Assembly (NCBI GenBank): GCA_011316305.1
Contig: SAUG01000068.1
Location: 434,001 to 498,000 of the forward strand
DNA length: 64,000 nt
From: Rusavskia elegans
Lineage: Eukaryota > Ascomycota > Lecanoromycetes > Teloschistales > Teloschistaceae
Direction of reading: 5' to 3'
Shown piece by piece: positions 10,522 through 21,143 of the stretch. Position 1 is the stretch's first letter, and each line of letters begins with the position of its first letter. The notes beneath the pieces are model-generated. The model searched no databases, had not been told where the DNA came from, and was given only the letters and a program-made list of their open reading frames with translations. Position numbers and translations under genes: made by a program.

Positions 10522-13241
10522 TCACTTCATGGTCTGATCGCACAGCTCCCGATACAACTCCTTCATGTCCGCCACGTCTGCCTTCAATTCGTCCACCTTC
10601 TCGCTCTTCTCCCCCAGCATCTCCAGCGTGGTCAGGTACCTCGCGCTTAACTCCTCGACCTCCTTTTCCAGCTTCTTAGCTTTCGCATCCGCCGCCCTCT
10701 TCTCCTCAGCCTCCCTCATCAACCCTACGGCTTGCTCTCTTGCTTCGTCACGCTGTGTCAATAATCTTGCAAGCTCGTCTTTGTGAGCTGCCTTTTCACT
10801 TTCGAGACGTCTCACGGCAGCGCTCATACGTTCGACGAGCTGAACCGATGGGCCGGCTCCGGCGGTCGAGACGGAGATCATATCGTTGATGGTCCGTTCA
10901 GGGGTGGCTGGGGGTCGAACACCATCAAAGAAATCGTCCTGGCTGTCGATCTGGATGGAAGGGGTTTCGGGAATGCCACCAAAAGACATGGAATCCTGGC
11001 GAGAGAGAGCACGATGATGATCTGTGCTATGGTTCATAGGCTGTGTGGAAGAGCGGCGACTCAGAGGTCTTTCGGCTGATGCTCCTGTAATGGCCAACCC
11101 TTGCAAACGTCGGTTGTGGTGCGGGCTAGCTCTATCAGCAGCATTAGAAGCTTTGCGGTTGCGGCTAGACGTAACGGGAGACTCGGTACGGAATTGCTGA
11201 TCCATAGCATCTGGCGTTCTAGAGCTATCGTCTCGTTGCTGAAGCCTCTCCTCCTCCAGGCGTTGAGCTTGCTTGGTTTCCCAAGCTTGGCGTTCAGCGA
11301 TCAGTTCTTTCCTGGCTGTAGCAGCATCCGCCTCAACTTTCAGGAACTTCTCGCGAAGACTGGCCATTTGTGACCGTTGCTGTGTTGTCTCGTGCTCAAG
11401 ATCGCGAGTCTTGGCGGTCATTCTTTCAAGTTCATCTTCTGCACGCCGCGACTTTAGGTTCTGGCTGTTGTCAGCAGCCCGCTATGTAAATTGTAAGGAA
11501 TCCATGGATCTGGACTTACCGTCTCTCGTACCTTCCGCCTCATATCCGCTTCCCTTTTAGCAATCTCATCCCTTTCCTTTTCCAATGCTGAGACCCTGGC
11601 CAGCAAAGACCCCTCGATGCCTTGCCAATTCTCGCTTGCGACGGCATACTGGTTCTGCAGTGTTTCAATTTGTCGGAGCATCTTCGCTTGCACGTCACCC
11701 CCGGATCCTGCTGAGGCTTCTTCGGCACGGGCACGGTAGGCCTCCAGACGGCTCTCGAGGGTGTTCAGTTCGCCCTGTCTCTCTATCTCGGCAATCCGAG
11801 CACGCTCTTTCTCTCGTTCAGCCTTTTCTCGTAGCTCACGCAGATCTCCATGGTACTGTCGTTCTGCTAGCTCCTTTTCAATCTTGAGATTCGAAAGTTC
11901 GTCACTAAGGTCTGCTACCCGCTTCCTTTCGGCTTGCAATGCTTCTGCCTGAGCTTTCTCTTCTGCCTGCCTGGCAGCTGACGTTACTTCGGCCAATTGA
12001 GCTTGGAGCTCTTGGATTAATCCATCTTGAGCCTCTCGGTCTGCTTTCATTGTCTCTAGCTCGTCCATCAATTTTGGCAGGCTTCGTGCTCGCTCTGAAG
12101 CCCGTTTCGCTGCTTCTTCAGCGCGCTTGACCTTTTCTTGCGCTTCTCTTGCAGCCTTCTCATGCTTTTCCAAAAGCCTTTTTGATTCCGCCACACGCTT
12201 ATTATCGTCGGTAGCCTTAGCTCGTAATTTCTTGATAATGCTCATATGCTTTAGTTCCGTCTGGGAGAGCTTCTGGCCCTCTTCCATCAGCAAAGCAATC
12301 CTCTCGTCTTTCGTTGCCAATTTGTCCTCGTTACTGCCAGATTCGGCTTCAGATCTTGCGTTCTTGGCAGCCTCCGCAGCTTCTTTTGTTAGGTACTGGA
12401 GTTTTGACTGTAGGGTATCAATACGCTCAAGGTAGGTATGTGTCTCCTCCTGCCTTCGAAGTTCTGCTACCTCAAAATCAGACCGCATTTGCTCTATAAT
12501 TTGCTTTTCGTCTGAAAGAGTATCCAGATCCAGCTCGGCGGTATTACCGTTGGCCTTGGGTAAGATGGTAGGCTCGCTTGGCGGTCGAGACAAATCGAGA
12601 GACGGTCTGACAGATTCCGATCTTCGGGAATCAAACGAAGGACGCCTTGAAGTTGACTCGTCGATTTGAATAACAGGTAGTTCCATACTAGCCTCTTCTG
12701 GCTGCTCCTTTTGCTTCACCTCCTGCGAATGATCCGATACGTCCTCCGTGTTCCTGCCAGAATCACTCGATGATCGCTTTTGCTCCGTCAAGGGTTCTTC
12801 GCGCTTGATCTCTGTGCTTGGCCGTGGACTAGCTGCACCGTTGACGGGGCTTGCAGTTCGAGATGGTAGGCTTGATGTTGCTGGAGATCTTTCATCCATC
12901 CGCTTCAAATTCCGATTCGCCACGGCCTTTGCGAGTCTTTCATTGAGACGATCCTGAGCTCGGCTTGTGGAAGAAGGGCGGGATATACCTGTTCCGGGTC
13001 AGTGATGTGTCGCAAGAGCTTTACCGTTGCAGAGCAACCTACTCTCTCCGTTTGCCCTATTGGAAATTGGGGGTGCCATTGAGTCTTTTCTGGCATTTTG
13101 CTGCTGTTGCGTCGTGTCTACTTTGGGCCGTGTGGAGGGCTGGTCTTCGTCTGCTAGGATGGTGTCCAGCCTTGACTCCACCCCAGCCAGAAAGGCGCCC
13201 CATCGTGAGGATTTCTGTGTAGTAGAAGGAGTTGATGTCAT
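10522..13241 (-). CDS. TATA element modulatory factor (TMF1/Sgm1-type) Golgi coiled-coil protein, 3 exons
   Basis: Long coiled-coil protein of the TMF1/Sgm1 family, which in yeast and animals sits on the Golgi and binds Rab6/Ypt6. Exons 13241-13043, 12988-11520 and 11460-10522 give 868 residues. The N-terminal signature SSRWGAFLAGVESRLDTILAD is split from SRAQDRLNERLAKAVANRN by a 54-bp intron (13042-12989, CACTGAC branch). The middle, about residues 150-700, is almost continuous E/K/R/Q-rich heptads. The C-terminus carries the conserved TMF domain (RYLTTLEMLGEKSEKV, DVADMKELYRELCDQTMK). Intron 2 is 11519-11461 (59 bp, GTAAGT). The frame extends to 13265 but only through a GTG, so ATG 13241 is chosen. 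Ser/Thr-rich, probably disordered, between residues 60 and 150. Convergent with NAS6. Confidence 0.9.
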
Positions 13242-13634
13242 GTCGCTCGCTGAGGGTTCGGCCACTGCTCAATTCTGGGTCTATCAAACGACATGACCTT
13301 ATTTACAGCTTCTGCCGTGGTGTGCGCATTATGCCCGTTAATTAGGATCCAAGAAGCTGCGGCGTCTCACAGAGGCACAATTGAGAGAAGCCTCGATTGT
13401 TATGGATCGCAGACGTTTATCTGAGCTGCACAGAGGGGGCCGATGCTGTTGTAAGCTCTTGTAAGCAGTCGGTCCTTTAAAGATTCCTAACGGCAACGTA
13501 ACGCTCTGGCAGGCTGTAGGGCTGACTGCTTCTCGGCAAAGTTCCGTATTACGTACCTGTCGATAAGTGAAGTTAATCAACTTCTTAGCCTTCTCGAACA
13601 TATCCGATTCGTTGAGAACTTCAGCCATTCCACC
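13242..13634. promoter_or_regulatory. Divergent promoter region, TMF1-like gene / NIT2
   Basis: A 393-bp spacer between start codons on opposite strands. A minus-strand open frame (13338-13664) crosses it and overlaps the first NIT2 exon; it shows no domain and looks like chance. Confidence 0.4.
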
Positions 13635-14701
13635 ATGGCGATCGTTGTACGGCAGGTCATTCAATTCTCATCTGAAGTCTGCTGAAAATCTGTTCCAGGC
13701 AGTCGGCCAATTATGTTCTACCAGAAGCATGGCCCACAACTTGTCCCAATGTCGACTTCTCGTCCAGAAAGCCGTAGCGGCTGGAGCCAAAGTGTGTTCT
13801 CACCCCGAAGATCAACTGTTCCCCATCACCCCTCTCTCTGAGCTCCAGTATACAAGCGTACTCAGTCCTGACTGAGACCAAAGTCCAATGCCTAGGCCCT
13901 CTTTCTCCCCGAAGCTTCCGATTACATTGCGCCCAACGCCTCCGAAACCGTCTCCCTAGTCCAACCCGCGAGCAGCAGCCCTTTCGTCCTCGGCCTCCAA
14001 GCTTCCGCCCGGGAACATAGACTCCCCATCAACGTCGGCATCCACGAACCGTCGCCGAAGAACGGAAACAAAGTGTTAAACTCGCTGGTCTGGATCAATG
14101 AAGACGGCCAGATAGAACACCGATATCAGAAACTACATCTTTTCGATGTGGACATACCCGGCGGACCGATCCTGAAAGAAAGCAATAGCGTTGAGAAAGG
14201 AACGGAGATTCTTCCCCCCTTTCCAACAGCAGTCGGGAATGTCGGATTGCTGATATGTTTCGATGTAAGACTCGTTGCATTGCTTACATGCCTACCAATG
14301 CTGGCTGGGACCGTTGCTAATCACGATAATCTTCCATTCAGCTCCGATTCCCTGAACCCTCGATCTCTATCCGTCGCCAAGGCGCTCACATCATCACCTA
14401 CCCTTCCGCCTTCACCGTTGCTACCGGCAGAGCGCACTGGTCCGCTCTCCTACGCGCCCGCGCCATCGAAACACAGTCGTATGTGATCGCTGCCGCCCAA
14501 GTAGGCAGCCACAATGAAAAGCGGACGAGCTATGGACATAGCATGATAGTATCGCCTTGGGGGGACATAGTGGCGGAGCTGGGCGGGGAAAACAAGGGTG
14601 AGCCGGAGATTGCAGTGGGCGAAATCGATTTGGAGAGAATGGAGAAGATCAGAAAGGAGATGCCGTTACTGAGGAGGACGGATGTCTATCCTGAGGTATG
14701 A
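13635..14701 (+). CDS. NIT2: Deaminated glutathione amidase (NIT2/Nit1-type nitrilase superfamily), 4 exons
   Basis: Carbon-nitrogen hydrolase of the Nit1 branch (yeast NIT2, animal NIT1), a metabolite-repair enzyme that hydrolyses deaminated glutathione. Exons 13635-13646, 13699-13791, 13896-14264 and 14342-14701 give 277 residues. The first exon is only 12 nt (MAIV); joined to exon 2 it gives MAIVAVGQLCST, the expected family start. The Glu-Lys-Cys triad is visible in LFLPEAS, YQKLHLFDVD and LLICFDLRF, the last spanning intron 3. The stretch GGPILKESNS is typical of the Nit1 rather than the omega-amidase branch. Introns are 52, 104 and 77 bp; the 104-bp one contains a CTGACTGAG branch-like site. 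The stop at 14699-14701 lies 232 bp from the convergent stop of the RS-rich gene. Confidence 0.92.
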
Positions 14702-14933
14702 TGAGAGATGAAAGTTCGAAGGCGGTAATTGAACAGTTACAAGACAAGCTCGTGTGATGACAAAGGAGAGTGAGGATACTCATGAGAAATAACACCACGC
14801 CAAACCAACATGCACAGAAAAATCGCCATATTCGCCGTCGAACATACCACAAACAAACGCTATAGCGATCCACACATTCTAACCCAACCAAGAAAACTCG
14901 TCAACACTCATAAAAAAGCATCTCAGCCATCAT

Positions 14934-16224
14934 TCACGTAAACATCCACGACCTCGGCCGACTCCTCGATCTCCCCCCCGCAGGGCTCTTATCCCTCACC
15001 AACTTCATCTTCCCATTCGGACTCTTAATCAATTCCACCGGCGCGCTCGTCAACAACCTCTGTTGCCTCTGCTCCCTCAACTTCCGCGTATGTTCGAAAA
15101 GCTTATCCTGGTCGTTCTGGTTGATCCATTGTTTGATAACAATGTAATTCGAATCGCGCTGTCACACCCGTCAGCAATTTGCATACTTCTGCACACGGGC
15201 GTTCGACTATGGGTTGAAAGGGAAAGGGTGTCGATGAAAAACTCACCTCATCCCACTCCCAAGGCAGATCATACGCGTCCAATGTGTCCGGGCTGAGATG
15301 CTTCCGGTGCACCTTCAGATAGGTCGGCTTGCTCAGATTCACAACGTTCGTATGCACATTGATAGGCACCATAGCACCCTCATGTCCAGCCAAGGCATGC
15401 GGGCTATGCGGATTATGCGGACTATGACCCCCATGACTCCCCTTCTGTTTGTTCTCAGCATCTTTAATCATAATCTCGATACTCTCCTCCGAGTACCCCT
15501 GCGCAAGATACATCTGCTTTAGCCGGGCCTTGAAAATCTTATCCTCCTCCTCCTTCTTCTTCTTCTCCTTCAACTCCTTCTGGTGTTGCTCGTGCTCCGC
15601 TTCTGCAATCAAGCGTTCCTTCAACTCCTCTTCTTCCTTCTGCTTGGCGGCTTCCTTGGCCTCGGCGAGTAGCATTTCCTGTTTCACGCGCTCGCGCGCC
15701 GCTTCTTCTTTCTCTTTGCGCTCGAACTCCTCGAATTTTTGCATCTTACGCTGTGTCTCCAGATCCCAGTATGGCGACGGCGATCGCGATTCGTGATGAT
15801 GACGGGAATAAGAATGTCGTCTGTACTTTTCGCGAGAGCGATCGCGTGACCGGTTCCTGGAGCGGGATCTCGATCTGTTTCGCGAGTGATCTCGGGAATG
15901 ATCGCGGTGCCGGCCGGAGCTATGCGCTCTTTCGTCCCAGCTATCGTCGTCGTAAGCTGGGGAACGGTGGCCGTGAGATCTTCCTCGACTCCGCGAGGTG
16001 TGAGGCGGAGAATGATCGTCGTGCTGGGAGTTGTTGATGATGATCTGGGCGGGACGACCGCCAGAAACGCTGTTTGAACGGCCGACGCCAGGTCCGGCTT
16101 GAGGTATCAGCATACCGCTACCGTCGGTGTAGTACATATGCTGCCCTCGTCCTCGTCGCCCAACACGGTCGTTCATCATGACTGGTTGGGCATTATAGTA
16201 CATGTCATAACCCGGCCAAGCCAT
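14934..16224 (-). CDS. RS-rich, coiled-coil fungal protein of unknown function, 2 exons
   Basis: Function unknown. Exons 16224-15247 and 15158-14934 (88-bp intron with GTGAGT) give 400 residues. Residues about 75-145 are rich in Arg/Ser/His with RSRSR-type runs like those of splicing-associated proteins. Residues 155-250 form a Lys/Glu-rich helix, probably coiled coil. Near the end comes a distinctive block: TYLKVHRKHLSPDTLDAYDL, then PWEWDERDSNYIVIKQWI, then FEHTRKLREQR. I recall this block as conserved in filamentous ascomycetes, but I cannot name a domain. The C-terminus is again RSRSRPRS. Splicing at 15246 is required: without it the frame leaves the conserved block at PWEWDE. Nuclear location is an inference from the RS content. 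Confidence 0.8.
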
Positions 16225-17465
16225 GCTGGCGAGGGTCGAGTCAGCTCTCGTAGGTCAGTCCGTCGCGAAGTAGTCAAAAAATCAAGGGGATCGATTTCCT
16301 TCGAGTGCGCAAGAGATAAGATGGAGAGCAGTAGATACGAAAAGAAGAGAAGGAGACTTATACTTAGGCAACATATGTGCTGGCTGAAAGTCTACTCCCG
16401 AGTGGGGCTTTGGATTTGTGTGGGCGCAAATGGTCGGTCTAGAATAGAAGGATCAGTTGGGGGCCATCTTTCAGCCCATGATACCACCAATCAGCTCACA
16501 TCTAAAAAAGCCGAAACACCCAAATTGTCTGCCCTAAAGCAGAAGCTGAGACGCATAAGGCTTGCCCTATCGACTCGAGGAGTGTCGAGTTCTTCTCCTG
16601 CGTATACAGTCTTTCAATTGTCGTCTCATGTACCGCCAGGTCGTACCGTCAAGCCAAATATAGGTCACTCCCCGACACTGCTCGATAGCTACGTGTGTGT
16701 CGTCAAAGTACCTATGCTACGGTAGGCATCAGTGTAGTGGCGGTCTGAGGTTTCATTGCAGCCTGTAGCTCCGCATTGATTCACCTGATGAGTGAATCTC
16801 ACGTGTCTGGAGGAGTTAGGATTAAAAGAGCCAATCATATAGCGTGTACCCTCATCGGAATAGATTCCGGAAGCCAGCCTTGGCGTCCCCCATCAAAACC
16901 TGGCTGGTACTGGACCTTGAAGTGATATCTAGTACGGAGAAAGCGTCTTTTCTAGCTCAAAATTTTAGGCCGGTTAGAATTAGGCTATCCAAAAAGCATA
17001 TGCGAAAAATAACAAGGAAAACCCATTTAAGTTACATTAGTTTAGGCTGTTGAAGCTACCGTATGTAACAACTCAGATGGGGGCACAGATAGGATAGAAG
17101 GACCCAAGAGTTACGATGATGCAACGGTACGCTTTCCTCGTGCACATCAGGCAGCATTACATTCGCAGAAAGGCCATGCGACACAATGACCGACACATTG
17201 AATACCTACGAAGAGTGAAGTATTGCCCAACCGAGCTGTGCTTGCGTAATCTGCTTATGTACAGATATCCTTGTCATGGGGATAGCCAAACAATAGCAGT
17301 ATGAGAACCAGAAAAAAGAAACAGACCGTGACCGTAACGAGTTCGAACCGACGAGGACTTGCTCCGGGGGGGGAAAAGGCGAGAACCACCCTTAAAGCTT
17401 GTCGTCAATCCTCGGAACACCATAGCACAGTCGATGTTTATTCTGAAATACACCATTGATGTTTC
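16225..17465. other. Gene-free interval
   Basis: About 1.2 kb with open frames on both strands (for example 16099-16725 and 17116-17304) but no domain, no compositional support and no consistent splicing. Roughly 16,900-17,050 is somewhat richer in AT. I see nothing else in it. Confidence 0.4.
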
Positions 17466-18275
17466 TCATCGTGGACCTATTTCCACATCTTGACTCCGTG
17501 GACGGCGTACTATGCCGAGGTCTGACGGCCATGACGCTGATGCCAGGGCTCCAACGACTAGCAAGAGACTGAATAACAAGCCCATCATTGTAATTAGATC
17601 GAAGCTGTCGAAGTCGTCAAATTTGGACGACGTGAAGTACGAAATCTGCAGCAGTACGTTGACCAACGCCGAGATATCGTACCCTATCGTCAAGCCACAT
17701 GCCATCGAGTCCTGGAGAGCAACATCGACAAACGCATAATGATTGCCCGTCTCAAATCCAGGGGAGACGATCCTTGCTGCATGTGTTTTCCACCATCTTG
17801 TGTATATCTTCGTGTTCATGATTAAGACAAAGGCCACATGGCATACACAGAAAGCCACGTACGACCAGAGGAGTGCGGGATTGGTATAGAAGTCGTCCAT
17901 TTGGATCTGGGATGGCTTGGTGTCAGTGAAGTTTGCGACTTGCAAAGTGCTCGATCTGCCACCTACACAAGCTCGTGAGATCACCGTTGGCAGCTTATTG
18001 TCCAAGACACGACTGATGGTCTCATTGAACGACGCTTTGTATTCGACCGTCTTCGTAGCGTCCATCCCACCGTATTGTTGCAGGAGTGATGAAGCAGTGT
18101 GCAATAGTTCAACGGCGTCCCGGCATCGGGTCCGCCATATTTTATGATATAGTAGTCCCCCAAAAAGACCAGCTGACAGGAGGAGATAGAGCATGTACAG
18201 GGCGGTATGACTAGCCCGGAGTCCACTGCCGATGAATGCCCCGAGGATATGACGCTGGTGTGTTATGGAAGTCAT
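17466..18275 (-). CDS. Predicted integral membrane protein, function unknown
   Basis: Open frame of 269 residues from ATG 18275, not recognised. Hydrophobic segments suggest three or four membrane spans: ALYMLYLLLSAGLFGGLLY (about 25-45), LLWSYVAFCVCHVAFVLIM (about 135-153), a weaker one near ALVNVLLQISYF, and LITMMGLLFSLLLVVGALA (about 230-248). The C-terminal tail is short and polar. A 60-bp stretch at 17966-17907 has an intron's features: GTAGGT donor, CACTGAC branch, CCCAG acceptor. It is a multiple of three without stops, so the protein may be 249 or 269 residues. An upstream exon on the same strand (18,300-18,730) is conceivable: splicing from 18,3xx to just inside this frame keeps phase, but I found no supporting homology. 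Confidence 0.5.
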   Translation of the reverse strand: MTSITHQRHILGAFIGSGLRASHTALYMLYLLLSAGLFGGLLYHKIWRTRCRDAVELLHTASSLLQQYGGMDATKTVEYKASFNETISRVLDNKLPTVISRACVGGRSSTLQVANFTDTKPSQIQMDDFYTNPALLWSYVAFCVCHVAFVLIMNTKIYTRWWKTHAARIVSPGFETGNHYAFVDVALQDSMACGLTIGYDISALVNVLLQISYFTSSKFDDFDSFDLITMMGLLFSLLLVVGALASASWPSDLGIVRRPRSQDVEIGPR

Positions 18276-19004
18276 GGCTTTTCGAAGAAAGAATTCTTAT
18301 CGTATGCAAAGTACTTTAGAGATGCGAAACAAGAAGCTAATGCTCTTATGGAGTATAGAGAAATGCTGAACCCACAAGTTGTTGTAACAGTGATGGAGAA
18401 GAGAGCGGGATGTAGCAAGAAGTACCGGGCAAGGGCAAGATCCCATTTGCAGGACCCCAGCCCAAGGAAGCCACGACTCATCCACCACGAGGCTACAATA
18501 ACAGGCCATCTGGAGGAAGGAGCCTTGACTTGATCTCTGGAGGACGTACTGAAATATTGAAAGCATGGCAGGTAGAGAGGAGCGACACGACCGGACATGA
18601 TGATGATGGTGATGATGGAGATTTCTTTGCAAGAAATACATTTGAAGTTGGGCCAAAAAATGAGAGGAATCGAGAGCTTTATAGCCTTTGGGCCAGAAAT
18701 GTAGCTCCTCATTCACTCTGCATTGCATTCACTTTTCAGAATTTCTCACTCCTTCCATTTAAGTCGATATCGATGATGATGGCAACGACATGACCGGTCA
18801 TGGAGGTTTCGCAATGACGACCCATACCTACTCCCTACCTACATCGGCTGGTACGAGCTGCTCTACGATTTGATCCCACAGACTATCCGGGACAACGCCT
18901 TGCTTTCGTCAGCGGGCACCGTGGATAAGATCATTGAAACTCCATCTTTGAAGCGGCGAAATGTCGGAAAGTGTGAAAGAAGAAGTAAAACAGTAGTCGC
19001 CCAG
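18276..19004. other. Interval without a supported gene
   Basis: About 730 bp between the membrane-protein gene and the ceramidase stop. Two overlapping minus-strand frames (18272-18712, 18297-18728) contain a CATCATCATCA-type simple repeat near 18,600 and no recognisable domain. Confidence 0.35.
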
Positions 19005-20139
19005 CTAACGTATTTTCTTCGCGATATTGGGCGCAATTATGCCACTGGCATGTTTCGATCGAACGATTTTCGGTAGTGATAGCATACTGGGCCACACGAG
19101 GGAGTATTCATCCTGACGACCGTTCAAACAATGACGGAGCCAGATTCCCCAGATCAAGTAATAGTAAGCTCCAATGCCGGTCAGCAGATGCCTAATCTGT
19201 CATGAGTAAGTGTATCTACTTTTCAGTTTCTTGTTGACTTACCACCAGCCATGGCCTTCCAAAATGATTCCCCACGGTAGGCCAAGTTCTCTTCTCCAGT
19301 GCCGCAGGTTCGAGCAGAAGATGTTGTCCATCTGCCAAACACCAAAACCGGAAAGAAATATGCTGAGTCCAGTAAGTATCAATATCCACATGGTGGAAAG
19401 GATCTTTGCGTTTCTGAGATCATCTGATCGCGAAACCTCTTTCTGATCCGCTGTCATAGACTTCTTGTGGTGCAATTCGAAGTTCTCTTCATTCTTGCGG
19501 AGCGAAGGTCGCAAGCTGAATTCCATGACATACATGCTCCGAGCCAGCATCACGGCGGTGAGGATGCCATAGGCGACCTGATGAAAAGCAGGATCTTGGA
19601 GATAGTGGTAGTATAGAGTGATGGAAATGGCCAAGGATACCAGAGCCAGGGCAAGAGTGAAGCCATACTGCCTGGACTTTGAATAGGAAAAGGTTGCATA
19701 ATTCATGAGACATGTGGTGTAGATCATACTCAGCTCATCAACCAGCTGCATGGGGTCTATGTTGAATTGAGCAACTGTGATTTAGTCAAGGGATTGAGGC
19801 AGCCTACACTTCAGCGTTGCATGGAATAGGAAGCTCCCGGTTCCAACAAGGAGGTAGCCAACGAAGGCGACCAAAAATACAGTGTCGTGACCATGCCTTC
19901 TACAATTGCGGATGCCCTTGAACGCAAGAAGAACAAACATTAGGTTGGTCAATGTATTGACGATTTCAGCAGCATATGGGGTGGCATAATAATCCTGCCG
20001 AGCCATTAGCAACAACCTTCCAGATAGGGGGCATTGAGTGTTCGCAGACCTCTTCACACCAATTTATAGTTGACGTGACAGGATGCCAATAGCCAGAATA
20101 GGGGGGACTATAGCTCCAGGAGGGCAGTCGAACCCCCAT
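19005..20139 (-). CDS. Alkaline ceramidase (ACER/YPC1/YDC1 family), 4 exons
   Basis: Integral membrane amidase of the ER/Golgi that hydrolyses (phyto)ceramide to sphingoid base and fatty acid. Exons 20139-20050, 19994-19808, 19756-19243 and 19191-19005 give 325 residues. The first exon starts at a strong ATG (GCCATGG) and ends with VTSTINWCEE. It joins DYYATPYAAEIVNTLTN, the family's N-terminal hallmark. Putative zinc ligands are visible: His in SFLFHATLKYP and the H-x3-H of HGWWHLLTG, the latter pair made adjacent by removing intron 3. Several hydrophobic spans separate them, as in the seven-span fold. Introns are 55 bp (GTCTGC donor, unusual), 51 bp and 51 bp. All junctions restore family sequence. 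Divergent from PFD1 with a 264-bp spacer. Confidence 0.92.
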
Positions 20140-20403
20140 GGCGGGCTAGGAGTGTTAAATATCGCCGCGAGTGTGAGGATACCAGTATGCTTCATACATA
20201 GAAAGCTACTGCAGCTGGAGCTATTGATGTCAGAATCCCTCAACAATCGATTTGTATGTAAATTGACGCCGAATCGGAAGCCAGCCGGTAGGATGATCCA
20301 TACCAAGCTTTCTTGGCGCCGCAGAGCCGCGTAGCTAGTCCAAATCTGTCAGCTCTCGTATGGGACTATTGTCGTCCTTGATCACTGTCCAAATACATCA
20401 AAG
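20140..20403. promoter_or_regulatory. Divergent promoter, alkaline ceramidase / prefoldin 1
   Basis: A 264-bp spacer between the ATGs of two oppositely oriented genes; a shared bidirectional promoter is likely by position only. No TATA box recognised. Confidence 0.45.
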
Positions 20404-20873
20404 ATGTCTATTCCAAACGAAGCACTGCAAAAGGTTAGATCTCTCGTCCGATGAATTGGAATGGCCCGCTTACATTGAATAGTTGGTTCAAGAGATTGAA
20501 ACCCAAGCCATCACCGCCCAACGGGAAATCAATGTCGTCAAAGCCGCCGTCGCATCGAAACAGAGGGATGTTCGCATGCTCGAACTCACTTCCACCGAAG
20601 TCAAGCAACTTGACAATGACACAAGGGTATATGAAGGGATAGGCAAGATGTAAGCGATTTCCCAGATCAACTACATCATAATCGTCCGCTCACAAATCCT
20701 CGTTCAGGTTCATGTTTGCGCCAATCAATAATGTACAAACGCGGCTAGCATCCGAGACGGCAGAGCTCAAATCTGATATATCGAGTCTTGACAAAAAGCT
20801 TCACTATCTCGAGACGACGCACAAAAACAGCCGGGAGCACATTGATCAGATCTTCAAGTCCTCTGGGAGGTAA
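20404..20873 (+). CDS. PFD1: Prefoldin subunit 1, 3 exons
   Basis: Beta-type subunit of the hexameric prefoldin chaperone, which carries unfolded actin and tubulin to the TRiC/CCT chaperonin. Exons 20404-20433, 20483-20649 and 20708-20873 give 120 residues, the usual size. The sequence is two helices around a short hairpin: an N-terminal coil (LVQEIETQAITAQREINVVK), the central VYEGIGKMFMFAPINNVQTR segment diagnostic of the beta class, and a C-terminal coil (ETAELKSDISSLDKKLHYLE). The ten-residue first exon ends at a GTTAGA donor. Intron 2 splits the Met codon of GKMF and restores it. Convergent with the alpha/beta hydrolase, 270 bp between stops. Confidence 0.94.
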
Positions 20874-21143
20874 CAGCTCGAAAATGGCAACTTCGAGCAT
20901 CCCAGCGTTCCAGCTCTCCAGCCGTTGTACGTTGTTAAAGGGTGTACAACAATCACTCGGCTGCTTCTTATCTTTAGCCTGGGCCAATTTGTTCATATGG
21001 GCAAGCTTGCAGGATTTCCCGTATCTGTTTGGTTCTGCGTATGCATTCATTCCTCTGACGGCACGCCAACATCACGCTCGCCAGCGAGGTGGCCAGAGAT
21101 CGTTGTCTGTCTCCAGAGCATATACACGGTTGGAAGATTAAGG

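Noticed and set aside
16099..16725. 208-codon plus-strand frame
   Set aside because: Starts inside the antisense of the RS-rich gene, no recognisable domain.
18272..18728. Two overlapping minus-strand frames as a gene or as 5' exons of the membrane protein
   Set aside because: One can be spliced in phase, but neither frame shows a recognisable sequence and a CAT simple repeat inflates them.
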